A program made the translations under genes and the position numbers. The notes beneath the pieces are model-generated. The model was not told the DNA's origin. It did not search any database and worked only from the letters and a program-made list of their open reading frames with translations. A stretch of DNA of 13,446 bases from Eubacterium sp. CAG:252 (lineage in GTDB: Bacteria; Bacillota; Clostridia; Lachnospirales; Lachnospiraceae): contig FR886302.1 of the NCBI GenBank assembly GCA_000436535.1, forward strand, positions 17,175-30,620. Direction: 5' to 3'. Below, piece by piece: positions 1-7,979 of this stretch; the stretch's first letter is position 1; each line of letters begins with the position of its first letter.

Positions 1-2003
1 TTTCTAAAGGCACCACCAGTCATCGAACCGCCCGGATTAAGCTGTTCACCCTCAAGCGTAACTATTCTTAATGTATACTTGTATTTTCTTGCTATTGAAA
101 GTGCATTGTCAATATTGTCAACAACAAGAATTCTTCCAAGCAGGTACTTTGCAAGTCCTTCATACTCAAAAGACACACGCACAAGATTACTTGCAACACC
201 GATAACACCTTTCTCATTGATACAAGGCTCATGTTCAAGCGTATTTCTTGCGTGAATGGCGTTAAGAGGTAAAAATGTAGCTCTTCCCAGCTTATTCTGC
301 TTAAGGTAGCCTATCAGCTCCTTTGCAGTTGCTTCTTTATCAGTAACAATATTCTGTATTGTACCACCGAGTGCTGTTTCAATGGCAGTTTCATACTGCT
401 TCTCAACCTTAATAATATCAGCAATAACACCAAGAATACCCGGATTGCTGTCCTTTAACTCCATTATCTTTCTGATACTGTTGCCATATCCGTCATATCT
501 TTCTGTGATATTAACAAGTGATTCCAGACGTGACTTTTCTCTGTGATAATTCTGGGTTAGCTTATCAAGTTCACCATTCTTTTCAGCAATCGTGTTCTTA
601 AGCTGTGTTATTGAAGTATTCGTATCTTCTATTGACTCATTAATATCATCAAGCTGTTTTGCCGCATTTTCAAAGTCATCCTTTAACGACTGTATAACCT
701 GCTTCTGTGCGCTTTCATCACTCTTACCCTTAATTACATGGCTTGTAAGCTCTGACTTCTTTATCTCAAGCTGTTCAAGCATAGTAATAAACTTCTGGTT
801 TTCAGCCTTTATTGTCGACTGCTCTGTAAGATTATCATATATGCTGTTCTGCCTGTTATCAATCTGTCCTGATATACCTTCAATCTCATCACTGAGCACC
901 TTTGCATCCGCATTTATTGCTGATAACTTTTCATTGTATTCAGATAATTCTTTACTTAGCTCTTCATACTGCTCTTTTAAATCTTTAACAGTATCCTGCT
1001 TAGTTTTTTTATCTTTTTCAATGTCAATTATTCTTTCAGAATGAAGCTGGCTGTTAGCATTAAATGTCTTAATCTGCTCAGTAAACACATTAATCTCACC
1101 CTGAAGCCTCTGCTTGTCTAATTCTAAGGATGATGCAAGCTGGCTGTTTTCATCAATCTGTGAGTTAATCTCATTAAGCTTATTCTCAGCCTCTTCATAC
1201 TCCGACTTAGTATTGTCATATTCTGTTTTTGATGTTTCAAGGTCGCCGTCAACTATCTGTATCTTGCCATCAAGTTCAGCAGTTTCTTTTCTTATTCTGT
1301 CTGTTTCAAGTAAAAATGCATTTACATCATATTTCTTAAGGTCAGACTTATAGTTTAGATATTCCTTAGCCTTTTCAGACTGTACCTTTAATGGGCCTAC
1401 CTGCTTTTCAAGCTCTGATAGAATATCATTTACTCTGACAAGATTGCTCCGCTCACTCTCAAGCTTCTTAATAGCTGTAGCCTTACGCCTTTTAAACTTA
1501 ACAATACCGGCAGCCTCATCAAAAAGCTCTCTTCTCTCATCCGGTTTACCGCTAAGAATTTTATCAATCTGTCCCTGACCTATGATAGAATAGCCTTCCT
1601 TACCTATACCGGTATCATAAAACATTTCTGTGACATCTTTAAGACGGCAGGTATGCCCGTTAATCTTATATTCACTTTCACCTGAGCGGTATACTCTTCT
1701 TGATACTGTCACCTCGTCATATTCAACAGGAAGTGCGTGGTCACTGTTATCAAGAGTTATCGCAACGTATGCAAAACCGACCGGCTTTCTGTTCTGTGTA
1801 CCTGCAAATATGACATCTTCCATCTTGGCACCACGGAGCTGCTTTGCGCTCTGCTCACCAAGAACCCATCTTACCGCATCGGCAACATTACTTTTACCAG
1901 AGCCATTAGGACCTACAATTCCTGTAATTCCGTTATGAAAGTCAAACACTATCTTGTTGGCGAAAGACTTAAAGCCCTGAACCTCTATACTCTTTAAATA
2001 CAT
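1..2003 (-). CDS. smc: Chromosome segregation protein SMC, N-terminal 667 residues (partial)
   Basis: SMC is the ATPase of the bacterial condensin (Smc-ScpAB) that compacts and separates chromosomes. The reading frame is open to the window edge, so the C-terminal coiled coil and ATPase half are missing only because the window ends. It begins MYLKSIEVQGFKSF and has a Walker A GPNGSGKSN at residues 31-39. An IGQGQID and DEAAGI stretch follows near residues 140-165, then a long Glu/Lys/Gln-rich coiled coil from about 170 to 500. The hinge starts near YDGYG (residue 503) and reaches the conserved PGGSMTGG at the window edge. The ATG at 2003 has AAAGGA upstream. The gene follows rnc by 47 bases, the usual rnc-smc(-ftsY) order of Firmicutes, so co-transcription is likely. 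No frameshift is seen. Confidence 0.97.
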   Translation of the reverse strand, partial: MYLKSIEVQGFKSFANKIVFDFHNGITGIVGPNGSGKSNVADAVRWVLGEQSAKQLRGAKMEDVIFAGTQNRKPVGFAYVAITLDNSDHALPVEYDEVTVSRRVYRSGESEYKINGHTCRLKDVTEMFYDTGIGKEGYSIIGQGQIDKILSGKPDERRELFDEAAGIVKFKRRKATAIKKLESERSNLVRVNDILSELEKQVGPLKVQSEKAKEYLNYKSDLKKYDVNAFLLETDRIRKETAELDGKIQIVDGDLETSKTEYDNTKSEYEEAENKLNEINSQIDENSQLASSLELDKQRLQGEINVFTEQIKTFNANSQLHSERIIDIEKDKKTKQDTVKDLKEQYEELSKELSEYNEKLSAINADAKVLSDEIEGISGQIDNRQNSIYDNLTEQSTIKAENQKFITMLEQLEIKKSELTSHVIKGKSDESAQKQVIQSLKDDFENAAKQLDDINESIEDTNTSITQLKNTIAEKNGELDKLTQNYHREKSRLESLVNITERYDGYGNSIRKIMELKDSNPGILGVIADIIKVEKQYETAIETALGGTIQNIVTDKEATAKELIGYLKQNKLGRATFLPLNAIHARNTLEHEPCINEKGVIGVASNLVRVSFEYEGLAKYLLGRILVVDNIDNALSIARKYKYTLRIVTLEGEQLNPGGSMTGGAFR

Positions 2004-2050
2004 ATATTATTCCTTTACTATCCGTTATATCAATATAACCAATTCTGCCT

Positions 2051-2746
2051 CTATGCAAGCCCCCGCTTCTTAAGCTGGACTAATGCCTCATATGCAGCCT
2101 TCTGCTCTGCGTGCTTTTTCGTATGTCCTTTTGCTGTAACCTCAAACATACCTTCGCAGCTTGCCTTTGCAATAAAGTCCTTGTCATGCTCAGGACCAGT
2201 TTCACCGATTATCTCATATACAACCTCTTTATGAGATGCCTGTACAACTTCCTGTAAAATAGTTTTGCTATCATAAAAGAGTTGCTTATTCTCAAGGTCA
2301 TTAAGAATAAATGATGTTACGAATTCTTTTGCATTAGCAAAACCACCATCCAGATATATTGCTCCAATCACAGCCTCACACGCATCTGATATGATGGAAT
2401 CTCTCTTTCTTCCTCCTGTAAGCTCTTCACCCTTGCCAAGCATAACAAACTTATCAAGCCCTATGGCTCTTGCACATATGGCAAGTGTAGGCTCACATAC
2501 GATGCTGGCTCTTAATCTTGTCATCTTGCCTTCATCCATATCTGCATAATTCTTATATATATAATCGCTTGATGTAAGCTCAAGAACTGCATCCCCTAAG
2601 AATTCAAGACGTTCATTGTCCTTATACTTTTTTATACATTTTTCATTTGCATAGGAACTATGTGTAAGCGCATTTTTAAGGAGGTCAATGTCACTAAACT
2701 CATAGTGTATAGTCTGCATTAATTCTGATAAATTCTTATTGTGCAT
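2051..2746 (-). CDS. rnc: Ribonuclease III
   Basis: RNase III cuts double-stranded RNA and matures rRNA precursors and structured mRNAs in the cytoplasm. The 231-residue protein is normal length. The signature NERLEFLGDAVLEL lies at residues 44-57. Metal-binding residues Glu45, Glu48, Asp52, Glu72, Asp121 and Glu124 all match the E. coli catalytic set with a constant offset of seven. A double-stranded-RNA-binding domain fills about residues 158-226, including GHTKKHAEQKAAYEAL. The ATG at 2746 is preceded by AAAGGGAA. It lies between acpP and smc, the usual Firmicute order. A terminator-like hairpin separates it from acpP, so its transcription may depend on read-through or on RNA processing there. 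Confidence 0.97.
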   Translation of the reverse strand: MHNKNLSELMQTIHYEFSDIDLLKNALTHSSYANEKCIKKYKDNERLEFLGDAVLELTSSDYIYKNYADMDEGKMTRLRASIVCEPTLAICARAIGLDKFVMLGKGEELTGGRKRDSIISDACEAVIGAIYLDGGFANAKEFVTSFILNDLENKQLFYDSKTILQEVVQASHKEVVYEIIGETGPEHDKDFIAKASCEGMFEVTAKGHTKKHAEQKAAYEALVQLKKRGLA

Positions 2747-2794
2747 ATAATTCCCTTTCTGTTTATTTTATTTAACAACCGCCGCACTACGTAC

Positions 2795-2840
2795 AAAAAT
2801 GCCGCCTTGTCTGCACTTATGCAGTGGTACAATGGCGGCA
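2795..2840 (-). terminator. Intrinsic terminator or attenuator between acpP and rnc
   Basis: Read on the minus strand, TGCCGCC (2840-2834) pairs with GGCGGCA (2806-2800). The stem continues with ACAA/TTGT after one bulged base and is capped by an inner stem CTGCA/TGCAG. A run of five Ts follows at 2799-2795. This is the form of an intrinsic terminator, but it sits inside a cluster usually co-transcribed, so partial termination is likelier than a full stop. It would lower rnc-smc relative to acpP, whose product is needed in far larger amounts. RNase III cleavage of this stem is another possibility. Confidence 0.65.
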
Positions 2841-2877
2841 CTACAATTCTTATTATCTGCTAAATAAACAATATTTA

Positions 2878-3111
2878 TTACTTAGCAAGTGCATCCTGAA
2901 TCTGTGATACAGCATCACCAACTGTCACAATATTTTCAGCAGCATCATCTGGAATCTGAATTTCAAACTGGTCTTCAATCTCTGTGATAATCTGATAAAC
3001 ATCAAGTGAATCAGCCTTAAGGTCATCAATAAATGTTGACTCAGGTGTAATCTTATCCTCACTTATGTTAAGTACCTCTGCAATAATTCTCTGTAACTTC
3101 TGAAACTCCAT
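2878..3111 (-). CDS. acpP: Acyl carrier protein
   Basis: Acyl carrier protein carries growing fatty acids on a 4'-phosphopantetheine arm and serves the type II fatty acid synthase and PlsX. The 77-residue, strongly acidic protein has the DSLD motif with the modified serine at residue 35, followed by the recognition helix VYQIITEIEDQF. A strong GGAGG ends 6 bases before the ATG. It follows plsX by 66 bases and precedes rnc, a common Firmicute arrangement. A 9-bp hairpin lies immediately upstream of its ribosome site. A polyketide or nonribosomal carrier protein is unlikely in this context. Confidence 0.96.
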   Translation of the reverse strand: MEFQKLQRIIAEVLNISEDKITPESTFIDDLKADSLDVYQIITEIEDQFEIQIPDDAAENIVTVGDAVSQIQDALAK

Positions 3112-3127
3112 ATTAATCCTCCATTCC

Positions 3128-3160
3128 TGTCTGTCTTTAATATGCTTACGCAGACAGACA
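3128..3160 (-). other. Hairpin just upstream of the acpP ribosome site
   Basis: TGTCTGTCT (3160-3152 on the minus strand) pairs perfectly with AGACAGACA (3136-3128), a 9-bp stem with a 15-base loop. It falls between the plsX stop and the acpP Shine-Dalgarno sequence and has no following T-run, so it is not a terminator. It may be a processing or stabilising element for the acpP message. The structure is seen in the sequence; the role is inference. Confidence 0.5.
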
Positions 3161-3177
3161 TACTCTAAATTATATAA

Positions 3178-4209
3178 TTACTTTTCACTGCCATTCTCTT
3201 CTGTAAGCTCTGGCATATCTTCAAGTGATGCAATTATCTTTTCATTGATATTGCTCTTTGAAAATGTAACACACTGTAAAATCGAATTCTTAACTTCCTT
3301 AGCCTTGGCACTTCCGTGTGTCTTGACAACAAGTCTGTTAAGACCGATAAGAGGTGCACCTCCATATTCAGATGCATCCATAGTCTTTAATGTATCCTTA
3401 AGTGCTCCTTTTACAAGTAATGCACCTATCTTTGACTTGAAGCTTGAATAGAAAGCTCCTTTAATCTTAGATATAAGTGTACCTGCAAGCCCCTCATACA
3501 GCTTAAGTATAACATTGCCAACAAATGCATCACAGACTATAACATCTGCACCACTTCTTGGAATTTCTCTTGCCTCTATACTTCCAATAAAGTTAATATC
3601 CTTGCAGGCTTTAAGAAGTGGAAATGTTTCCTTTACAAGCTGGTTGCCTTTTTCCTCCTCAAGACCTACATTTACAATAGCTACTCTTGGATTTTTTATT
3701 CCGACACAGTTTTCCATATATATGGAACCCATCTTTGCCCACTGTACAAGAAATGCTGGTCTTGCATCGACATTAGCACCACTGTCAACGATAAGCACAC
3801 AGCCTTTATCAGTAGGTACAATAGCACCTATAGGTGGTCTTTCCACACCGGGAAGACGACCTACAATAACCTGTCCTCCTACAAGTATAGCGCCAGAACT
3901 TCCAGCAGAAACGAAAGCATCAGCTTCTTTTTTCTTAACCATATTAAGTGCCTTAACTATAGAAGAATCTTTCTTTCTTCTGATTGCCATAACAGGTGGC
4001 TCTCCAGTTTCGATAACCTCTGTGGCATTAACAACTTCTATCTGTTTCTCGTTATAAGTATACTTTGCAAGTTCAGCCTTAACTGCCTCTTCCTGACCCA
4101 CAAGATATACAAAACATTCGCTGCTTGTGTTAACAGCATCAACGGCACCTTTAACAATCTCGCCCGGTGCATTATCGCCACCCATAGCATCAAGTGCAAC
4201 TTTTATCAT
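3178..4209 (-). CDS. plsX: Phosphate acyltransferase PlsX
   Basis: PlsX makes acyl-phosphate from acyl-ACP and phosphate; PlsY then uses it to acylate glycerol-3-phosphate, the first step of phospholipid synthesis in most Firmicutes. The N-terminus MIKVALDAMGGDNAP is the family signature, and the protein is 343 residues, normal length. Further family segments are GSSGAILVGG, DSGANVDARP, CDAFVGNVILK and YGGAPLIGLN. I chose the ATG at 4209. The in-frame ATG at 4221 abuts the AAGGA with no spacing and adds four residues (MDRY) not typical of the family. The gene has its own promoter candidate about 175 bases upstream and leads the plsX-acpP-rnc-smc cluster. Confidence 0.95.
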   Translation of the reverse strand: MIKVALDAMGGDNAPGEIVKGAVDAVNTSSECFVYLVGQEEAVKAELAKYTYNEKQIEVVNATEVIETGEPPVMAIRRKKDSSIVKALNMVKKKEADAFVSAGSSGAILVGGQVIVGRLPGVERPPIGAIVPTDKGCVLIVDSGANVDARPAFLVQWAKMGSIYMENCVGIKNPRVAIVNVGLEEEKGNQLVKETFPLLKACKDINFIGSIEAREIPRSGADVIVCDAFVGNVILKLYEGLAGTLISKIKGAFYSSFKSKIGALLVKGALKDTLKTMDASEYGGAPLIGLNRLVVKTHGSAKAKEVKNSILQCVTFSKSNINEKIIASLEDMPELTEENGSEK

Positions 4210-4382
4210 ATATCTGTCCATTCCTTATATTCTTTTATATGATGTCAGGGATAAAATGTATGTATATCTGATTACAATAGATAAATAACATCCCACCCTT
4301 AAAATCATTTATAGTAATTTCACAATACAGCTATAATATACGCTTACTGCGCTTATATCATAATGTATGAAAATACTTAATA

Positions 4383-4411
4383 AATATACTACGAAAACGG
4401 GTTTTAATCAA
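4383..4411 (-). promoter_or_regulatory. Candidate sigma-A promoter for plsX
   Basis: On the minus strand a -35 TTGATT (4411-4406) and a -10 TATATT (4388-4383) are separated by exactly 17 bases. The spacer holds a small dyad AAAAC-CC-GTTTT that could bind a regulator. Initiation here gives a leader of roughly 165 bases before plsX. The surrounding gene-free stretch 4210-4573 is AT-rich; apart from this promoter and two tandem TTTAACCC-type repeats near 4555-4580, I see nothing else in it. No FapR-type operator is evident. Confidence 0.55.
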
Positions 4412-4573
4412 GGGATTTATTGTATGTTAATAAATAGTGAATGAATAGATAGGTTTATAAAAAAAGATATGATATGTTGTAGAAACATAATAAAACAAAA
4501 ATATACCCCTTTGTTAATTAGTTAGTATACTTTTTCAAGGATAAATTTTAAAAACAGGGGTTAAACATGGGTT

Positions 4574-4617
4574 AAAAACAAATACCAGGGCAACTGTCTT
4601 ACAGCAACCCCGGTATT
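4574..4617 (-). terminator. Intrinsic terminator after rpmF
   Basis: On the minus strand AATACCGGGG (4617-4608) pairs with CCCTGGTATT (4590-4581) with one mismatch. An inner CTGT/ACAG stem sits within, and after TG comes a TTTTT run (4578-4574). It lies 17 bases beyond the rpmF stop codon and should end the DUF177-rpmF transcript. This supports plsX having a separate promoter. Confidence 0.85.
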
Positions 4618-4633
4618 TATGCATATTCAGCTA

Positions 4634-4813
4634 TTAGTCAACTGAAACGATTTCCTTCTTATTATAAGAACCGCAAGCTTTGCACACTCTATGAGGCATC
4701 ATTAATGCGCCACACTTGCTGCACTTTACGAGATTAGGAGCGCTCATCTTCCAATTAGCTCTTCTCTTATCTCTTCTAGCCTTTGAAGATTTATTCTTAG
4801 GACAAATTGACAT
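4634..4813 (-). CDS. rpmF: 50S ribosomal protein L32
   Basis: L32 is a small protein of the large ribosomal subunit. The frame encodes 59 residues starting MSICPKNKSSKARRDKRR, typical L32 (the family is about 57-60 residues). It carries a complete zinc ribbon, Cys31-X2-Cys34 and Cys44-X2-Cys47, so this is the zinc-binding (C+) form. The start is fixed by a near-perfect AAGGAGGTG that overlaps the last codons of DUF177; the DUF177 stop codon ends only four bases before this ATG. The two are therefore co-transcribed and probably translationally coupled. Confidence 0.97.
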   Translation of the reverse strand: MSICPKNKSSKARRDKRRANWKMSAPNLVKCSKCGALMMPHRVCKACGSYNKKEIVSVD

Positions 4814-4817
4814 TCGG

Positions 4818-5342
4818 TTACACCTCCTTAAAATTCTTTAAAATATCTTTGAAAACAGACATTCTTGGATCCAGGATATTCCTGTCACAACCGCATTCTC
4901 CTTTGTTCAGATTCGCACCGCAAATCAGACAAATTCCTTTGCAGTCCTCCTTACATAAGGTTTTTCCCGGCATGGATATCAGTATTTCGCCGAAAACTAA
5001 CTTGTCCACGTCGAGGTTGTATCCATCAATATAGTCTTTTTCTTCTTTTGCTTCTTCCTCCGATGCATTATCATTAAAGTCAACAACTTCGTCAACAGTA
5101 TAGTCAACGCGTGTATCAACTGGCTCTAAGCATCTGTCACAAGGAATACTAAGGGTAACATAAGAATTCGCCTTAATAGAAAGCTTATTCTTACCTAGCT
5201 TTTTAATACTGACATCAACAGCAGGCTTATCAATTATATCATAATCAGACGAACCTGTATTAAATGTATTCATTTCAATATCTGCTTTATAACTCTTCTC
5301 ATCCTGTGAACCGGATAAAAGCTCTCTTAAATCAATTAGCAT
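4818..5342 (-). CDS. DUF177 family protein (YceD-like, 23S rRNA accumulation)
   Basis: YceD/DUF177 proteins are encoded next to rpmF across bacteria and are linked to accumulation of 23S rRNA; their biochemical action is unsettled. The 174-residue protein has a Cys68-X2-Cys71 pair. Its C-terminal family signature KEDCKGICLICGANLN has Cys134, Cys138 and Cys141, followed by Cys150 and Cys152, which suggests metal binding. An acidic stretch EEEAKEEKD lies near residue 100. I chose the ATG at 5342, which has GGAG seven bases upstream. A TTG at 5354 would extend the frame by four residues but contains that ribosome site. It follows a perfect-consensus promoter and runs into rpmF. Confidence 0.9.
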   Translation of the reverse strand: MLIDLRELLSGSQDEKSYKADIEMNTFNTGSSDYDIIDKPAVDVSIKKLGKNKLSIKANSYVTLSIPCDRCLEPVDTRVDYTVDEVVDFNDNASEEEAKEEKDYIDGYNLDVDKLVFGEILISMPGKTLCKEDCKGICLICGANLNKGECGCDRNILDPRMSVFKDILKNFKEV

Positions 5343-5401
5343 AATTGTCTCCAATTCATACTACATATAGTAGATAAGCATACGCTCACCACACTTTGTC
5401 T

Positions 5402-5430
5402 ATTATACGCACCAAATACTAGTTTGTCAA
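5402..5430 (-). promoter_or_regulatory. Consensus sigma-A promoter for DUF177-rpmF
   Basis: On the minus strand TTGACA (5430-5425) and TATAAT (5407-5402) are both perfect consensus with an exact 17-base spacer. This is the strongest promoter in the window and fits a ribosomal protein operon. The -35 is straddled by an imperfect dyad TAGTT-N7-AACTA, which may be a regulator site. The predicted start near 5395 gives a leader of about 55 bases. Confidence 0.88.
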
Positions 5431-5474
5431 CAACTAATTTAATATATTTAATACTGTATATACCATTAAGGCAA

Positions 5475-5526
5475 AACATTACTGTCCAGAATATACATTT
5501 GAAAACAATATCTGAACAGTAATGTT
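5475..5526 (-). terminator. Probable terminator after ackA
   Basis: A perfect 11-bp inverted repeat, AACATTACTGT with ACAGTAATGTT, flanks an inner partly paired segment. On the minus strand the outer stem ends directly in a short TTTT run followed by GCC. It lies 30 bases past the ackA stop and just before the DUF177-rpmF promoter, as expected for an ackA terminator. The short T-run makes it moderate in strength. Confidence 0.65.
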
Positions 5527-5555
5527 ATATTCAATTAACGTATATTATTAATTAA

Positions 5556-6755
5556 TTATTTTACAAGTGCTAATGTTTCTCTTGCGATAGCAAGCTCTTC
5601 ATTAGTAGGGATTACGCAAAGCTTAACCTTTGAATCTGGTGTAGAGATAATGCCTTCAACACCGCAAGCCTTCTCAGAAGCTGCTTCATCAAGTTCAACT
5701 CCAAGGAATCCAAGATACTTGCATACCATTGGTCTTAACCAAGCTGCATTTTCACCAACACCAGCTGTAAATGTGATAGCATCAACACCGTTCATAGCTG
5801 CTGTGTAAGAACCGATATACTTAGCTACTCTGTAAGCATAAGCTTCAAGAGTAACCTTAGCTACTTCATTACCTTCGTTAGCTGCTGCGTTAAGATCTCT
5901 AAAGTCAGAAGAAATACCACCTGACATACCAAGAACACCTGACTTCTTGTTAAGAATGTTAAGCATTTCGCTAACTGTAAGGTTCTCGTGGTTGCAAAGG
6001 TATTCAATGATAGCTGGATCAAGATCACCTGAACGAGTACCCATGATAAGACCTTCAAGTGGAGTAAGACCCATAGAAGTATCTACACACTTACCACCGA
6101 TAGAAGCTGAGATTGAAGCACCATTACCAAGATGGCATACGATAACCTTAGCTGTCTTAGGATCAAGGTTAGCAAACTTGATTGTTTCCTTTGATACGAA
6201 GCTGTGGCTTGTTCCGTGGAAACCATATCTTCTTACGCCATACTTTTCATAGTATTCACGAGGAATAGCATAAAGATATGCCTTTGGCTCCATTGTTCCA
6301 CCAAATGCTGTATCCCATACAGCTACATTTGGCTTACCAGGCATAGCAGCTTCAACAGCTTCAATACCGATAAGGTTAGCTGGGTTATGAAGAGGTCCTA
6401 AGTCGAAGCACTCTCTTACTACCTTCTTAACGTCTTCTGTTACAAGACAAGACTCGATATACTTCTCACCTGCGTGAAGTACTCTGTGACCTACAGCAGC
6501 GATTTCATCTGTAGACTTGATTACACCATGCTCAGCATCCATAAGAGCATCAAGTACAAGCTTAACAGCAATGTTGTGATCCTTCATAGGTGTTTCAACA
6601 ACATACTTATCCTTTCCTGTTGGCTTATGTGTAAGGATAGAACCATCAATACCAATTCTTTCTACAAGACCCTTTGCAATAACGCTCTCATCTTCCATAT
6701 TGATTAACTGATACTTAAGTGATGAGCTTCCGCAGTTTAATACTAAAATATTCAT
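5556..6755 (-). CDS. ackA: Acetate kinase
   Basis: Acetate kinase transfers phosphate from acetyl-phosphate to ADP, giving acetate and ATP, the last step of fermentative acetate formation. The 399-residue protein is full length and starts MNILVLNCGSSSLK. Residues known from the Methanosarcina thermophila enzyme fall at the same numbers: Asn7, Ser10, Ser12, Arg91, His123, Asp148, His180 and Arg241. The late TNEE glutamate is at 386, close to Glu384 there. Other family segments are GFHGTSH, HLGNGASI and MGTRSGDLDP. The ATG has AGGAGA nine bases upstream. The gene follows pta by 222 bases with two hairpins between, so its expression may be partly uncoupled from pta. Confidence 0.98.
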   Translation of the reverse strand: MNILVLNCGSSSLKYQLINMEDESVIAKGLVERIGIDGSILTHKPTGKDKYVVETPMKDHNIAVKLVLDALMDAEHGVIKSTDEIAAVGHRVLHAGEKYIESCLVTEDVKKVVRECFDLGPLHNPANLIGIEAVEAAMPGKPNVAVWDTAFGGTMEPKAYLYAIPREYYEKYGVRRYGFHGTSHSFVSKETIKFANLDPKTAKVIVCHLGNGASISASIGGKCVDTSMGLTPLEGLIMGTRSGDLDPAIIEYLCNHENLTVSEMLNILNKKSGVLGMSGGISSDFRDLNAAANEGNEVAKVTLEAYAYRVAKYIGSYTAAMNGVDAITFTAGVGENAAWLRPMVCKYLGFLGVELDEAASEKACGVEGIISTPDSKVKLCVIPTNEELAIARETLALVK

Positions 6756-6849
6756 TCTTATTAATCTCCTATAAAATATAAGTTATATAATTATTTAATA
6801 TAAAATATAAACATATCATATTAAACAATCCGCCTATGTTAGTTATACA

Positions 6850-6888
6850 AACAATATGAGGGGCAAATAATTCGTCCCTCATATTGTT
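6850..6888 (-). terminator. 13-bp hairpin between pta and ackA, terminator-like
   Basis: A perfect 13-bp inverted repeat (6850-6862 with 6876-6888) contains GAGGG/CCCTC at the loop end. On the minus strand it is followed by TTGTATAAC, only a weak T-rich tail. It could be a leaky terminator of pta or an RNA-stability element. The stem is certain; the role is inference. Confidence 0.5.
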
Positions 6889-6902
6889 ATAAATGATGTC
6901 AC

Positions 6903-6954
6903 ATGATTACCCACAATAAACAGATAGATGTGTTTAATAAAATGTGGCAATCAT
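6903..6954 (-). other. Second hairpin directly after pta
   Basis: On the minus strand ATGATT-GCCACA pairs with TGTGGGTAATCAT with one unpaired position. The enclosed segment carries an AAACA/TGTTT inner stem, and GATGAT/ATCATT can extend the base. No T-run follows, so this is not a classical terminator. It starts 23 bases after the pta stop and may protect the pta 3' end or mark a processing site. Confidence 0.4.
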
Positions 6955-6977
6955 ATCATCAAAATATATGTACACAA

Positions 6978-7979
6978 TTATTTAGCAGCATCCTGAGCCT
7001 GAACTGCTGTCATAGCTACAACGCCAACGATATCTTCTGCGAAGCATCCTCTTGAAAGATCGTTAACTGGCATTGAAAGACCCTGAAGAACTGGACCATA
7101 AGCGCCAGCCTTAGCAAGTCTCTGAACTAACTTGTAACCGATGTTACCAGCTTCAAGTGAAGGGAATACTAATGTATTAGCCTTACCAGCTACCTTGCTG
7201 TTAGGAGCCTTAAGTGCTGCAACTTCTGGAACTAAAGCAGCATCTAACTGAAGTTCACCATCAACAGCGATATCTGGGTACTTTTCATTAGCAATCTTAA
7301 CTGCATCAGCTACCATAGTTACTCTCTCATGCTTAGCACTTCCGTATGAAGAGAATGAAAGCATAGCAACCTTAGGTTCTGCACCAACAAAGCTCTTGAA
7401 TGAATCAGCAGATAATGCTGCAACTTCTGCAAGCTTCTCTGAGTCAAGGTCTGGATTAACAGCACAGTCAGCGAATACGAATAATCCGTTTTCACCTAAT
7501 TCGCAGTTAGGAACTTCCATAAGGAAGAAACCTGATACACTGCTGATACCTGGCTTAGTCTTTAATAACTGAAGAGCTGGACGGATTGTGTTACCTGTTG
7601 AATGGCAAGCACCTGAAACTGCACCATCAGCATCACCACACTTACACATAAGGCATGCATAGTACATATAATCCTTTTCCATCTGTTCCTTAGCCATCTC
7701 AGGTGTAACACCCTTCTTAGCTCTTAATTCAACGAACTTGTCGATATATTTCTGCTTGTTAGGATCATTGAATGGATCTACGATTGTAGCACCTGTAATG
7801 TCATATCCCTTACTGTTCTCAGCGATTTCTTCTGGTGTACCGATGATTATAAGATTAGCGATACCTTCCTTTAAAATCTTCTCAGCAGCTGCAAATGTTC
7901 TCTTATCCATAGATTCTGGTAAAACGATAGTCTTCTTATCTGCTTTTGCTCTAGCGTAAATTGTGTCAATAAATGCCAT
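6978..7979 (-). CDS. pta: Phosphate acetyltransferase
   Basis: Pta converts acetyl-CoA and phosphate into acetyl-phosphate, the substrate of the neighbouring acetate kinase. The 333-residue protein is the short single-domain form typical of Firmicutes. Ser309, Arg310 and Asp316 fall at the numbers of the catalytic residues of the M. thermophila enzyme, within NDLSRGCFAED. Other family segments are STGNTIRPALQLLK, SFSSYGSAKHERV and FPSLEAGNIGYKL. I chose the ATG at 7979 (MAFIDTIYARAK) because AAGGAGGAG lies about nine bases before it; an in-frame ATG at 8030 would add 17 residues that are really leader. A good promoter lies 75 bases upstream. Confidence 0.97.
   Translation of the reverse strand: MAFIDTIYARAKADKKTIVLPESMDKRTFAAAEKILKEGIANLIIIGTPEEIAENSKGYDITGATIVDPFNDPNKQKYIDKFVELRAKKGVTPEMAKEQMEKDYMYYACLMCKCGDADGAVSGACHSTGNTIRPALQLLKTKPGISSVSGFFLMEVPNCELGENGLFVFADCAVNPDLDSEKLAEVAALSADSFKSFVGAEPKVAMLSFSSYGSAKHERVTMVADAVKIANEKYPDIAVDGELQLDAALVPEVAALKAPNSKVAGKANTLVFPSLEAGNIGYKLVQRLAKAGAYGPVLQGLSMPVNDLSRGCFAEDIVGVVAMTAVQAQDAAK

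Noticed and set aside
592..1044. Plus-strand open frame of 150 codons
   Set aside because: It is antisense to the smc coiled coil, rich in Ser/Leu/Phe as expected from the complement of Glu/Lys/Gln codons, and has no ribosome site.
3515..4057. Plus-strand open frame of 180 codons
   Set aside because: It lies entirely antisense to plsX, shows no family motif and has no ribosome site.
5361..5381. Six-codon frame (MLIYYM) in the DUF177 leader
   Set aside because: The GGTGAG before it is too close, there is no terminator or structure coupled to it, and such frames are expected by chance.
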